Part shown: positions 51,528 through 60,358 of the stretch, one piece after another
Position numbering within the stretch: the first letter of the stretch is position 1
How the letters are laid out: every line of letters begins with the position of its first letter
Assembly (NCBI GenBank): GCA_965208745.1
Contig: CBDBPN010000004.1
Coordinates: 1,550,001-1,614,000 of the forward strand
Source: VXNE01 sp965208745
GTDB lineage: Bacteria > Pseudomonadota > Gammaproteobacteria > Pseudomonadales > Azotimanducaceae
Length of the DNA stretch: 64,000 nucleotides
Direction of reading: 5' to 3'
Program-made: the position numbers and the translations under genes
The notes under the pieces: model-generated
Told to the model about the DNA's origin: nothing
The model's input: only the letters and a program-made list of their open reading frames with translations
Databases searched by the model: none

Positions 51528-52980
51528 GGTGCCGCCAGGCCCTCATGGTAGAGACGGCGTCGCCAACATTGTCCTCCGCCACCATCGGCTCCTGTTCCGC
51601 ACTCGGGAACACCACGCGGCTAGCTTCTCCCGGCTCCAGCTTCAGCATCCCGCCACCGAGCGGATGACCTTCGAGTTCGCAGCTCAGTTGTACAAACGGC
51701 TTGCCCCACCATTCGTGCAGCCGTCGCGATTCCGCGCCCGGATGCAGTTGAACGCAGTGCAGGGCATTGGTGCAGGTAACACGGGCTGAGTTCCGCACCA
51801 AGCTCGGTTCCCGACCGCACATGTACGTCAGGAAGAAGTCCGGCACCTTGACATGGGGCACCGAGTACCACGGTTCCCGCACCCGACACTTGTAGGCGTT
51901 CCGTGCTTCACGACCTCGATCAGTTCCGAGGTACTTCGCCACCCCTTCGGGTAGCTCCGCATGTTTGGGAATGTGGAGCAAGAGCATCGGTTCATCCGTT
52001 CGTCTCCACGATTCGACGGTGCGACGCGTCAAACGGCGCGCTGGCAGGGACGCTCCGGTACGCACCGTGGCCCGGAGCATCTCCTCCGGGATGTCCCAAC
52101 CGATCGCTTGGGACGGTCGCAGATGAAAGAACTCGTTGGCGCCGGTCACGTATCCGATGCCGATCGAAGCGACCTCTCCGAAACGTATCGCCCCCTCGTC
52201 AAGCGCGGTCGCCCGGTAAACTTCGCGAACCGATCCTGGGAGCAGATAGGGACGCAATCGACGGTTCCACGCTTCGCGCCACTCCGTGACGGAAACCGAC
52301 ACATCGCTCCGCGGAGGCTCGGCGCATGCAACGAACCGCTCCATGATCGACAACTCAATCGTCGAACTCGAACCGCCGAATCCACTCGCAAAGAGAAGCC
52401 AGCAGTCTTCCGACAACTCGGGGAACAGCTTCTCCCGTATCGCCACGACCTGCACGGCTGCAAAGCTCTGCACCAAGTACTCAAGCAGAGGCGCTGCGTA
52501 CGGGGCGTGACCGATCTCCGCCGGTAAGACGAACGCCATTCGCCCCCCAGGTTTCAGGAGGCTGGCCGTCGCGACCAGAAACGGAGCCCAGGATGAAGTC
52601 AGGCGCGAAAACCGGGCTCCCTGCGCCGCACAGATTTCCAAGGCGCGTACGCGCGTCTCGCCCTTGAAAGTCTGGTAGCGGATAAACGGGGGGTTCCCGG
52701 CGGCGCAGTCGAAGCGTTCATTCGTCAGGGCGGCCCACGCAAAGAAGTCGCCGTGGTGGACGAGCGCTGAGGGTGCTCGGGCGACGGCGCGTTCGGCGGC
52801 TTGAGCGTCCTGTTCGATGCCGACGCTGTTGCGATGCCTGGCGAGAAAGCGTCCGTCGCCACAGGACGGATCCAGCATCCGATCGTGCTCACCGCGCTTG
52901 GCCCATCGGACGAGGCTCGAGACGACGGCCTCGGGCGTGTAGTACGCGCCCCTGCGCTTCCGGGAGTTGGGAAGGGTCAT
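51514..52980 (-). CDS. Type II N6-adenine DNA methyltransferase
   Basis: A 488-residue methyltransferase that protects host DNA from the partner nuclease. The N-terminus KRRGAYYTPEAVVSSLVRW is typical of gamma-class adenine methyltransferases; the SAM motif I LDPSCGDGRFL is at residues 36-46 and the catalytic motif IV NPPF at 96-99. The C-terminal ~250 residues form the target-recognition part (HKXRK-like aromatic motifs, VRTGASLPARRLTRRTVESW). It is in a 14-base overlap with the endonuclease gene and precedes it, so methylation is expressed first. Confidence 0.9.
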   Translation of the reverse strand: MTLPNSRKRRGAYYTPEAVVSSLVRWAKRGEHDRMLDPSCGDGRFLARHRNSVGIEQDAQAAERAVARAPSALVHHGDFFAWAALTNERFDCAAGNPPFIRYQTFKGETRVRALEICAAQGARFSRLTSSWAPFLVATASLLKPGGRMAFVLPAEIGHAPYAAPLLEYLVQSFAAVQVVAIREKLFPELSEDCWLLFASGFGGSSSTIELSIMERFVACAEPPRSDVSVSVTEWREAWNRRLRPYLLPGSVREVYRATALDEGAIRFGEVASIGIGYVTGANEFFHLRPSQAIGWDIPEEMLRATVRTGASLPARRLTRRTVESWRRTDEPMLLLHIPKHAELPEGVAKYLGTDRGREARNAYKCRVREPWYSVPHVKVPDFFLTYMCGREPSLVRNSARVTCTNALHCVQLHPGAESRRLHEWWGKPFVQLSCELEGHPLGGGMLKLEPGEASRVVFPSAEQEPMVAEDNVGDAVSTMRAWRHHGVG

Positions 52981-53126
52981 CGACCCGGATTTTACCAGTC
53001 AGCCCCCGGGCTGATTGCGTGAACTTCTGTCGGCCAAGCGCTCGCGAGAAGATCGGAAAAGGCGCACAGCCGCCTTGCTCCCGCCGTCGGAAACGCTTGC
53101 GACTGCGGCCGGGGAACGGGCCGCGA

Positions 53127-54002
53127 TCAGGCCGCCGGCCGCTCCTCCCCCAGGATCGACACCCGCTCCCCGTACCGGGTATGCGGATAGTAGTCCCAGA
53201 TGGCGTGGTGCTGCGTGCAGCGGTTGTCCCAGAGCGTCAGCGTATTCGGTTCCCAGGCGACGCGGCACCAGAGCCGGGGCGTCGAGTCGATGTGGCGGTA
53301 GAGCATATTGAGCACCGCCGTGCTCTCCGGCCGGCTCAGGCCCACGATGTGGGACGTGAAGCCCCGGTTGACGTAGAGCACCTTGCGGCCGGTGCCCGGG
53401 TGACGCGTGATCACCGGATGTTCGTTCCGCGGGTAGCCGCCTTCCGGCGGCGTCGACTTGTACGAACCGACGTAGGGGAGCGCTCCGTCGTGGACCGCCG
53501 TCAGGCCGTCCAGGAACGCGCGCATGGGCTCCGAGAGCGTCTCGTAGGCGAGGTACATGTCCGCGAACAGCGTGTCGCCGCCCCCGGACGCCGGCGTCTC
53601 GGTCACGTAGAGCATCGAGCCGAGCGGCGGGATCTCGTCGCACGTCACGTCCGTGTGCCACCCGTCCCCCGCCGTGTACGCCGAGTCCGCCGTCGTCTTG
53701 ACCTTCAGGATCTCGGGGTCCCCGCGGTAGGCGTGCTGCATCGGGTGCACGTGCAACGAGCCGAAGCGCCGCGCGAACGCCTTGTGGTGCTCGCGATCGA
53801 TGTGCTGGTCGCGGAAGACGAGCACCTTCCAGTCCATCCACGCGTCGTGGACATCCTGGGCCTGCTCGTTCGACAGCGGTTTGGCGAGATCGATGCCAAG
53901 CACCTCCGCGCCGATGTGCGGGGTCAGGGAATCGACCTCGAAGGTCCTATACTCCTTGCGGATCTCTTCCGTGGCCGACCGACCGTCGCGCGTGTTGAAC
54001 AT
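53127..54002 (-). CDS. TauD/TfdA-type Fe(II)/2-oxoglutarate dioxygenase
   Basis: A 291-residue enzyme that oxidises a small substrate while decarboxylating 2-oxoglutarate. The iron ligands are His116 and Asp118 (GDGWHTDVTC) and His265 (NRCTQHHAIWDYY); the C-terminal HTRYGERVSI supplies the 2-oxoglutarate-binding Arg. KVLYVNRGFTSHIVGLSRPES is typical of TauD/TfdA and alkyl-sulfatase AtsK relatives. ATG 54002 is used; the longer frame to 54128 has no homology. Taurine or a sulfated/phenoxy substrate is possible but not shown. Confidence 0.9.
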   Translation of the reverse strand: MFNTRDGRSATEEIRKEYRTFEVDSLTPHIGAEVLGIDLAKPLSNEQAQDVHDAWMDWKVLVFRDQHIDREHHKAFARRFGSLHVHPMQHAYRGDPEILKVKTTADSAYTAGDGWHTDVTCDEIPPLGSMLYVTETPASGGGDTLFADMYLAYETLSEPMRAFLDGLTAVHDGALPYVGSYKSTPPEGGYPRNEHPVITRHPGTGRKVLYVNRGFTSHIVGLSRPESTAVLNMLYRHIDSTPRLWCRVAWEPNTLTLWDNRCTQHHAIWDYYPHTRYGERVSILGEERPAA

Positions 54003-54141
54003 GGTGGCTCGCTGGTCCGGGAGGTAGCCTGTCCTTTTAGCCCAACTCGCGGGGAGGGACAAGCGGGGTGGCCTGCGGACGACCTGCGGACGCGGCGGAG
54101 GTCGGCCGTCTGCTGAACGGCAACGCACCGCTGGACGCCAA

Positions 54142-54187
54142 TAGAATCAATGACACACGGCGCTTATACTGATAATATATCCAGTAT
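54142..54187 (+). promoter_or_regulatory. AT-rich promoter with overlapping 22-bp palindrome before DUF222 gene
   Basis: ATGACA at 54150-54155 and TAATAT at 54173-54178 are separated by 17 bases, a good sigma-70 match in an unusually AT-rich patch. The -10 is covered by an imperfect palindrome at 54166-54187 with arms ATACTG and CAGTAT (16 of 22 positions symmetrical). This looks like an operator where a repressor dimer would block transcription. The gene starts at 54218. Confidence 0.5.
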
Positions 54188-54217
54188 TCAAGATCCTCCT
54201 CCAAGCGCAGGGAAGCG

Positions 54218-54727
54218 ATGTATCAGTCCTCCGAAGAAACCATCCCAAGTGTCGAGCCCGTCGCCGATGACGCCGCCGGGTACGGCATCCTCCCGCCGGA
54301 AATGCGGGAACGCCTCCGGGACGACCTAGACTTCATCCCCGACGACCCCGCCGAACTGCGGCGCGCCGTCAGGGATACGGCCGCCCACATCAACCACGCC
54401 GACTGGCGCTTCATCAAGCTCATCGCCGCCATGGACCGCACCCGCGGCTGGGCGGAGGCCGGCTACGCGAACCTCGGCAACTGGCTCGACCACCGCTGCG
54501 GCCTCGGACCCTGCGCCGCCCGCGAGCGCATCCGCATTGGCCGCGCGCTGGCGCGCCTGCCCCACATCGACGCGGCGTTCCGCGACGGCGTGCTGAGCTA
54601 CTCCAAGGTGCGGGCCATCACGCGGGTGGCCACGCGCGACAGCGAGACGGTGCTGCTGGACATCGCCGGCAGCAGCAGCGCGGCGCAACTTCTTGCGAGG
54701 GGCAAGCCCCTCGCGCTCCCCGGCTGA
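54218..54727 (+). pseudogene. DUF222-HNH endonuclease gene, N-terminal part before in-frame stop
   Basis: Encodes 169 residues of the DUF222 domain found at the N-terminus of HNH endonuclease-like proteins: AELRRAVRDTAAHINHADWR, GYANLGNWLDHRCGLGPCAARERIRIGRALARLP and VLSYSKVRAITRVAT. At AAQL the family continues ES/TLV; here the sequence runs into LARGKPLALPG and a TGA at 54725-54727. The downstream part (54734 onward) is in the same frame and resumes with LESLVRTHERI. The extra ~42 bases are a palindromic element. The gene is thus split by a single in-frame stop introduced by the insertion. Stop read-through or translational re-initiation at TTG 54734 could still make both halves. Confidence 0.8.
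54691..54724 (+). repeat. Intragenic palindromic element, copy 2 (in DUF222-HNH gene)
   Basis: Contains the perfect hairpin GCGAGGGGCAAGCCCCTCGC (9-bp arms, AA loop) followed by GCTCCCCGGC. Outside the loop 29 of 30 bases match copy 1 in lgt, in the same reading phase. Here the inserted ~42 bases also bring the TGA at 54725 that breaks the host gene. Confidence 0.8.
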
Positions 54728-54733
54728 GGGCTC

Positions 54734-55783
54734 TTGGAAAGCCTGGTCCGGACGCACGAGCGGATCGGTGGGGACGAACGGGAACGGGTGCGCAGCGAGA
54801 CGCGGCGGAGCCTGAACTGGTACTACGAGGACGGCATGGTCGTGGTCACGGCGGCGGTGCCGGCGGAGCGCGGCGCGCTGGTGATCCAGGCGCTGCAGAA
54901 GGTGGTCGATGCGCGGAAGGACGAGCGGGACGCGTACTACGAGGCTCTGCTGGAGGAGGAGAGCGGCGCCGACGCTGCAGCGTCGGAAGCAGCACCGGAC
55001 ACTCCGAGTGATGTTTCCGCGGAAACGGAACTACCGGCCGCGGGCGAGGGCGAACCTGTAGGCGCGACCGGTCTGCCGGCCGGGCTGGAGTTCCAACTCT
55101 CGAACACCGAGCAACGCTATGCCGACGCGCTCGTCGAGGTCGCCGAGCACTACCTGGCGAACGGTCCCGGCAAGCGCGGCAAGCGCTATGAAGTAGTGCT
55201 CACCATCGGCCGCAACGAGCTTGCGGGGCAGTCAGCCGGAGGCGGCGCCCACTATCACGTCGACCCGGACTGGGGCATCGACGAGGAGGACGCCCGCCGG
55301 ATCGCCTGCGACGCGGACGTCACGGAGTTCATCCAGGACGCAAAGGGGAATCTCCTGAACTACGAGCGCCGCCAGCGCATCGTCCCGGCGCGTCTGATGC
55401 GGGCCCTGAAGCTTCGGGACCACAACCGCTGCCGCTTCCCCGGCTGCGCGCACCAGCGGTATGTCGAGGCGCACCATGTCGAGCACTGGATCGACGGTGG
55501 CGAGACACGCCTGGACAACCTGGTGCTGCTGTGTAGCGCGCACCACCGGCTGCTACACCACAGGGCCTTCCGCATCGTCGTGGAGGACGATGGCCTCGTG
55601 TTCGTCAGCCGCCACGGGGAGGTGATCGAGCCGGCGCTGCGGCCGCAGTTCCCGGCGACGTTTCTGCCGGTGTTTCCGGGGAAACGCGACCGGCTGGAGC
55701 TGGACGAGATCATCCGGTTTGGGACTGGCGGGCAGCAGGCCCCGTCATCGACATGCAGTGCGACGATGGCCCCACATATCTGA
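54734..55783 (+). pseudogene. DUF222-HNH endonuclease gene, C-terminal part with HNH domain
   Basis: In the same frame as the N-terminal piece; a TTG at 54734 could restart translation (349 residues). After the remaining DUF222 helices and a variable acidic linker comes the HNH nuclease: CRFPGCAHQRYVEAHHVEHW, DGGETRLDNLVLLCSAHHRLLHH, with the zinc cysteines and His-Asn-His residues intact. Since the nuclease half is undamaged and the interruption is a clean in-frame insertion, the event may be recent. DUF222-HNH proteins are common, often multicopy genes of unsettled function. Confidence 0.8.
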
Positions 55784-55800
55784 CGTGCGCCCGACCGAGC

Positions 55801-56466
55801 TCAGTCGCCCGCCGGCTCCGCGTTCCCCCACGCGTCGAAGAACGTCACGTCCTCCGCCGGGTAGCGCCGGACGGGCCCGAACTTGCCGAGAGGCCAGCCG
55901 ATGGGGATGGTGGCGACGACGCCGTACTCCTCCGGAATCCCGAACCGTTCCTGCAGTTCCGCCTCGAAGACCTGGTGCATCGTGGTCAGCGCCGCGCCGA
56001 GCCCCAGCGCGCGGCAGGCGAGCAGGATGTTCTGCACGCAGGGATAGACGGAGCCGTAGCTCGGCGGCGCGAGGCCCACGCGCTCCGCCTCCGGCACACG
56101 GAACGGCCAGTCCCGCTTGCCGCACACCAACAGGATGTACGGCGTCTCGTGCATGTGCTCCAACTGGTAGTACAACGCGCGGAACTGCCGGGATGCGGAA
56201 GTCCGACCGTCGAGGTTCGGCGCGCGGCGGCCTGACCGGCCCCGGATCGCATCCGCGTATCGCTCGGCGAACCACTGCTTGGACTCCGGTTCGGTCAGCA
56301 GCACGAAGGCCCACGGCTGCGTGTTCTGTCCCGAGGGCGCCTGCACGCCCGCCCGCAGCACGCGCCGGATCAATTCGAGCGGCACGGGATCGGGCTTCAG
56401 CCGGCGCATGGCGCGAACGTTGCCGACGAGGTCGAAGAAGGGGAGGTTCGAGTCGGTCTGGTCCAT
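55801..56466 (-). CDS. Nitroreductase family flavoprotein
   Basis: A 221-residue FMN-dependent oxidoreductase. The N-terminus NVRAMRRLKPDPVPLELIRRVL and the flavin-binding GVQAPSGQNTQPWAFVLLTE are diagnostic; GSVYPCVQNILLACRALGLGAALTTMH and IPIGWPLGKFGPVRR follow the family pattern near the C-terminus. ATG 56466 starts the conserved domain; the open frame to 56595 adds a basic, non-homologous stretch. It may reduce nitroaromatics, quinones or enones; the substrate cannot be told. Convergent with the DUF222-HNH gene (17-base gap). Confidence 0.9.
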   Translation of the reverse strand: MDQTDSNLPFFDLVGNVRAMRRLKPDPVPLELIRRVLRAGVQAPSGQNTQPWAFVLLTEPESKQWFAERYADAIRGRSGRRAPNLDGRTSASRQFRALYYQLEHMHETPYILLVCGKRDWPFRVPEAERVGLAPPSYGSVYPCVQNILLACRALGLGAALTTMHQVFEAELQERFGIPEEYGVVATIPIGWPLGKFGPVRRYPAEDVTFFDAWGNAEPAGD

Positions 56467-56600
56467 CTCGGGTCGGTTCCTCTGCCCGGGACGCGGGCTG
56501 TACTGACGAACGAGCCTCGCAGTTCGCATGCGGACTGTCGAGGCCAGGGGCGGCATCCGGGCTATAGTCGCCGTTCCTGTCCCGGCCCGGAGCACAAAGC

Positions 56601-57812
56601 GTGACCGTCATCGACTGCGACTCCCACATCATGGAACCCGCCGACCTGTGGGAGCGTTACCTCGAGCCCCGCTACCGCGACCGGGCCATCCGCATCGAGG
56701 AGGAGGACGGCATCGAGAAGCTCGTCATCGGGGAACAAGTGGTGCTCGAAGGCGTCGTGGCAGCCCTGGGTGGCGCGCACCTCGACCCGGTCGACCTGTT
56801 CACGCCCGGCCAGATCCGCTACGCCGACGGATGCGAGCCCGCGAGCTACGACCCGCACGCCCGGGCCCGACTCCTGGACGACTGGGGCGTCGATCGCGGC
56901 GTCCTCTTCCCCACCATCGGCATCCTGCCATTCCCGACCGACGACGCGGACCTCGCCAACGCCTACTGCCGCGCGTACAATACTTGGCAGGCCGAGTTCT
57001 TCCAGACCGTGCCGGACCGGGTCGTGCCGATCGCAGTGGTGAACTGGCACGATGTCGAGGAGGCCGCGCGGGAACTCGACCGCTGCCTGCGACTCGGGTT
57101 CCGCGGGCTCTTCGTGCCGCCCGAGGTGGTGGACGGCAAGCGCCCCGGAGATCCGCACTTCGACTCGATCTGGTCGCGCCTGCAGGACGCGGACCTCCCC
57201 GGCTGCCTGCACGTGATCGTCCGCTTCGAGGGCGCCGCCGCCGGATTCTCCGCCTGGAACCAGTCCGGGGCTGGACTGGCGTTCGGTTTCGGACTCGGCG
57301 CTACCGGTCAGCTCATTCCGGCGATGGCGACCCTGGTGCTCGACGGCGTGTTCGACCGCTTCCCGCGCCTCAAGATGGTGAGCGTCGAGGCCGGCTGCGG
57401 CTATGCGGCCTATCTCATGGACCGCCTCGACGAGAAGCACCACTTCTTCCAGGCAATGGCCCCCCTCGAACTCAAGCCGAGCGACTACTTCCGGCGCAAC
57501 TGCTACTTCGTCGCCGAGCCGGAGGAACGATCGATCGGCGCGATGCTGGAACTGGTCGGGAAGGACAACATCCTCTGGGGCAGCGACTATCCCCACATCG
57601 ACTCGAGACTCGACGCGGCGGAGTTGATCCGGGAATCGGTCGCGGGGCTGGACGAGGGCTCGAAGAGAAGGGTGATGGGGGAGAACGGGTTGCGGGTACC
57701 AGTTCGGGTTGGAACCCTGACGATCCGATCGCGTCATTCCTTCCACGGGTTCATCGACGACGTGTCGCGCTCGAGGTCGACGCCGTCCAGAGACGGGCCG
57801 TTCAGGAGGTAG
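56601..57812 (+). CDS. Amidohydrolase family protein (TIM-barrel metal hydrolase), probably frameshifted at its end
   Basis: A protein of the amidohydrolase-related (COG2159/ACMSD-like) group. Metal ligands are visible in DCDSHIMEP (N-terminal H-x-E/M variant), CLHVIV and GSDYPHIDS. It starts at GTG 56601. The expected C-terminus follows GENGLR; in this frame the reading runs on through 35 unrelated residues to 57812, overlapping the opposite-strand antitoxin gene. One base shift near 57691-57695 (a run of G) would instead read YQFGLEP and stop at 57720, a family-like end 13 bases before the antitoxin stop. Either a natural frameshift or a sequencing error is likely. Confidence 0.85.
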   Translation: MTVIDCDSHIMEPADLWERYLEPRYRDRAIRIEEEDGIEKLVIGEQVVLEGVVAALGGAHLDPVDLFTPGQIRYADGCEPASYDPHARARLLDDWGVDRGVLFPTIGILPFPTDDADLANAYCRAYNTWQAEFFQTVPDRVVPIAVVNWHDVEEAARELDRCLRLGFRGLFVPPEVVDGKRPGDPHFDSIWSRLQDADLPGCLHVIVRFEGAAAGFSAWNQSGAGLAFGFGLGATGQLIPAMATLVLDGVFDRFPRLKMVSVEAGCGYAAYLMDRLDEKHHFFQAMAPLELKPSDYFRRNCYFVAEPEERSIGAMLELVGKDNILWGSDYPHIDSRLDAAELIRESVAGLDEGSKRRVMGENGLRVPVRVGTLTIRSRHSFHGFIDDVSRSRSTPSRDGPFRR

Positions 57813-57973
57813 TCGATGAACGGCGGGCGATCACCCGTGAGGCGTCGGTAGTCCTTTTCCGCGAGCACGATCACGGCTTCACCCCGGCGCTCGATGCGTT
57901 GCGGACACTCGTCCAGCGCCCTGCTTATCACTTCGCTGAGGCGGTTCTTTGCCTCCGAGAGCTTCCAGTTCAT
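57734..57973 (-). CDS. Phd/YefM-type antitoxin, no adjacent toxin
   Basis: A 79-residue antitoxin of the prevent-host-death family: MNWKLSEAKNRLSEVISRAL is the DNA-binding N-terminal domain and PQRIERRGEAVIVLAEKDYRRL completes the fold; the tail would bind a toxin. ATG 57973 is the family start; an upstream ATG at 58015 is possible. Downstream on this strand lies only the convergent amidohydrolase gene, with no Doc or PIN toxin. It may be an orphan regulator, an anti-toxin against a toxin elsewhere, or the leftover of a decayed module. Confidence 0.85.
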   Translation of the reverse strand: MNWKLSEAKNRLSEVISRALDECPQRIERRGEAVIVLAEKDYRRLTGDRPPFIDYLLNGPSLDGVDLERDTSSMNPWKE

Positions 57974-58019
57974 ACGCTTCCCCGGCAGCCGGTCTTGTGC
58001 GCTCTGTGACAACACCCGG

Positions 58020-58817
58020 TCAGTGGTACTGCATCCCCTGCACGTGCAGTTCCGGCGTGACCTCGATCGCGTGGCGCCCGGCCGAGACGGCCTCGAAGAG
58101 CGCCTGCACCGTGCGGTAGGACCGCACCATCCCGAGCGTCTTCAGCGTCGGGTAGATCATCAGCCACTCGTCGGCGTCGAACCGCTTGAGCGCGGCGGTC
58201 GGCGAGATCCAGTCGCCGCCGACCGTCTCCCGCACGTGACCGCGCGCCGACTGCCTGGGCGGCATCACGGCCACGAAGAACCGGGTGTCGAAACGCGCGG
58301 GCGCCATCTCGGGCGTGATCCAGTGGCTGAAGTAGGCGACCCGGTCCGTAGCGAGCGTCAGTCCTTCCGCCGCGACCACTTCGCCAAGGCCGGTCCGGCC
58401 CGCCGCGAGCGCGTTGCGGTACGCCTCGAAGCGAGTTTCCTCCGCCTCGTCGCGCGGTTCGAACATGGCTCCGTTGCGGTAGGCCAGCAGCACTCCGCTT
58501 TCCTCGAAGCACTCGCGGATCGCCGTCACCCAGTACCGAAGTCCGCCGCGGTCGAGCGTCAGCCGCCGGGACGCCTCGATGTCGTCGAGACCGTGGCAGG
58601 CATGTTCGAGTTCGCCGTCGTGGTCGTCCACCTTGCCGCCCGGAAAGACGTGCAGGTCCGGGAAGTCTCCGCGAGCGGGCCGCTGCACCATGAACACTTC
58701 GATGTCGCCCGCCCCCTGGCGCACGACGAGCACGGTCGCCGCGTCCCGGGGCACGGGCGGGGGGCGCGAAGGCGCCCCGTCGGGGCTGGATCGCCGGTCA
58801 CCGGCCAAGATCGTCAC
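58020..58817 (-). CDS. NUDIX hydrolase, NUDT19-like
   Basis: A 265-residue protein. The NUDIX region is FPDLHVFPGGKVDDHDGELE with the long insertion typical of NUDT7/NUDT19-type CoA diphosphatases, followed by AIRECFEESGVLLAYRNG holding the catalytic RE-EE-G part. The C-terminal half (AYFSHWITPEMAPARFDTRFF) is also family-typical. Hydrolysis of CoA or acyl-CoA is the usual activity of this group; not proven here. It lies 53 bases upstream of the antitoxin start? on the same strand (gap 46 bases) and may share its transcript. Confidence 0.85.
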   Translation of the reverse strand: MTILAGDRRSSPDGAPSRPPPVPRDAATVLVVRQGAGDIEVFMVQRPARGDFPDLHVFPGGKVDDHDGELEHACHGLDDIEASRRLTLDRGGLRYWVTAIRECFEESGVLLAYRNGAMFEPRDEAEETRFEAYRNALAAGRTGLGEVVAAEGLTLATDRVAYFSHWITPEMAPARFDTRFFVAVMPPRQSARGHVRETVGGDWISPTAALKRFDADEWLMIYPTLKTLGMVRSYRTVQALFEAVSAGRHAIEVTPELHVQGMQYH

Positions 58818-58870
58818 TCCGGGGTGTCGGACGGGATTGCGCCCCGCATTCTAACGTCGCGACGACCCGG

Positions 58871-60358
58871 TTACCGCCCGCGTCTCTCCGCAGGGTCCGT
58901 TTCGTCCTCGCCCGGCCGCCAACGCAGATCGAGTTCCCGCGCGGCCTTGACGTCATCGAGGCGCCGGAGCGGGAGGCTGTGCGGCGCCGTCCGCAGCACC
59001 TCAGGGTCCGCCGCCGCCTCGGCGAGGATTCGCGCCATGGCGTCGACGAAGGCGTCGATCTCTTCCTTCGATTCGGTCTCCGTCGGCTCGATCAGCAGGC
59101 ACTCCGGGACGATCAGCGGGAAGTACGTCGTCGGCGCGTGCATTCCGTAGTCCAGGAGCCGCTTAGCGAAGTCCATCGCGGTGACGTCGAAACGCCGGTT
59201 CTGGGCGGCCAGGGTGACGAGGAACTCGTGGCTCGCCCGGCGGTCCGGGTACGCGAGATCGAAACCCGCTTCCCGCAGCCGCGCCGCGAGGTAGTTCGCG
59301 TTGAGGGTCGCGAACTCGCCCACCCGGTGCATGCCGCCGCGACCGAGCATCAGCGCGTAGGCGAGCGCCCGGATCAGGATGCCGGCGTTGCCCATGAACG
59401 CCGACAGCCGCCCGATGCTGGACGGCGGTTCCACCCAGCGATAGCCGTCGTCGCCCCGGGCCACCACCGGTCCCGGCAGGTAGTCCGCCAGCCGCTCCGC
59501 CGCCCCGACCGGGCCGGAGCCGGGCCCGCCGCCGCCGTGGGGGGTCGCGAAGGTCTTGTGGAGGTTCACGTGCAGCACGTCGAAGCCCATGTCGCCCGGC
59601 TTCACCTTGCCGAGGAGCGCGTTCAGGTTCGCGCCGTCGTAGTACAGGAGCCCGCCCGCGTCGTGGACGATGCGCGCCACCTCGGAGATGCGCCGCTCGA
59701 ACACGCCGCACGTCGAGGGATTGGTGGTCATGAGGCCCGCCGTCCCCGGGCCGACCGCGGCCTCGAGCGCGGCGATGTCCACGTCGCCGTCCCGGGCCAC
59801 CGCGACCTCGCGCACCGTGTAGCCGCACATGGCCGCCGTCGCAGGATTGGTGCCATGCGCTCCCTGCGGCACGAGAATCTCGCGCCTTCCGGTGTCTCCG
59901 CGCGCCTCGTGGTAGGCCCGGATCATCGCGACGCCCGCGAACTCCCCCTGCGCTCCCGCCATCGGCGTCAGCGACACCGCCGGCATCCCGACGACATCCT
60001 GAAGGATCTCCTGCAGGTCGTGCAGGCAGCCGAGGAAGCCCTGGCTCAGGGACTCCGGTGCGAGCGGATGGCGTTCGAGGAAGCCCCGCGCGCTCGCGGC
60101 CCGGTGGGCGCCGCGCGGGTTGTACTTCATGGTGCAGGAGCCGAGGGGGTAGAACTGGTTGTCGATCGAGTAGTTCGCACGCGACAGGTTCGTGTAGTGC
60201 CGTACGGCCTGCAGTTCGGAGACCTCGGGCAGCGCTGGCGGCTCGTCGCGGAGCGCCTCCGCCGGCAAGTCCTCGACGGACTCGGTCGTCGGGACCTGTG
60301 CGTTCGCCGCGCGTCCCGGGCGGCCGAGGTCGAAGATCGTACGCATCGACTCAGACAT
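58871..60358 (-). CDS. gcvPB: Glycine dehydrogenase (decarboxylating) subunit 2
   Basis: One half of the split P-protein of the glycine cleavage system; decarboxylates glycine and passes aminomethyl to lipoyl-GcvH. It is 495 residues; the PLP lysine is Lys268 in VNLHKTFATPHGGGGPGSGP, and NQFYPLGSCTMKYNPRG is diagnostic. ATG 60358 lies 8 bases inside the end of gcvPA, ensuring coupled synthesis of the two subunits. Last gene of the gcvT-gcvH-gcvPA-gcvPB unit. Confidence 0.97.
   Translation of the reverse strand: MSESMRTIFDLGRPGRAANAQVPTTESVEDLPAEALRDEPPALPEVSELQAVRHYTNLSRANYSIDNQFYPLGSCTMKYNPRGAHRAASARGFLERHPLAPESLSQGFLGCLHDLQEILQDVVGMPAVSLTPMAGAQGEFAGVAMIRAYHEARGDTGRREILVPQGAHGTNPATAAMCGYTVREVAVARDGDVDIAALEAAVGPGTAGLMTTNPSTCGVFERRISEVARIVHDAGGLLYYDGANLNALLGKVKPGDMGFDVLHVNLHKTFATPHGGGGPGSGPVGAAERLADYLPGPVVARGDDGYRWVEPPSSIGRLSAFMGNAGILIRALAYALMLGRGGMHRVGEFATLNANYLAARLREAGFDLAYPDRRASHEFLVTLAAQNRRFDVTAMDFAKRLLDYGMHAPTTYFPLIVPECLLIEPTETESKEEIDAFVDAMARILAEAAADPEVLRTAPHSLPLRRLDDVKAARELDLRWRPGEDETDPAERRGR

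Noticed and set aside
53015..53311. Plus-strand frame between the methyltransferase and dioxygenase genes
   Set aside because: Overlaps the dioxygenase on the other strand and encodes low-complexity Arg/Pro-rich sequence; the 146-base gap itself shows no gene.
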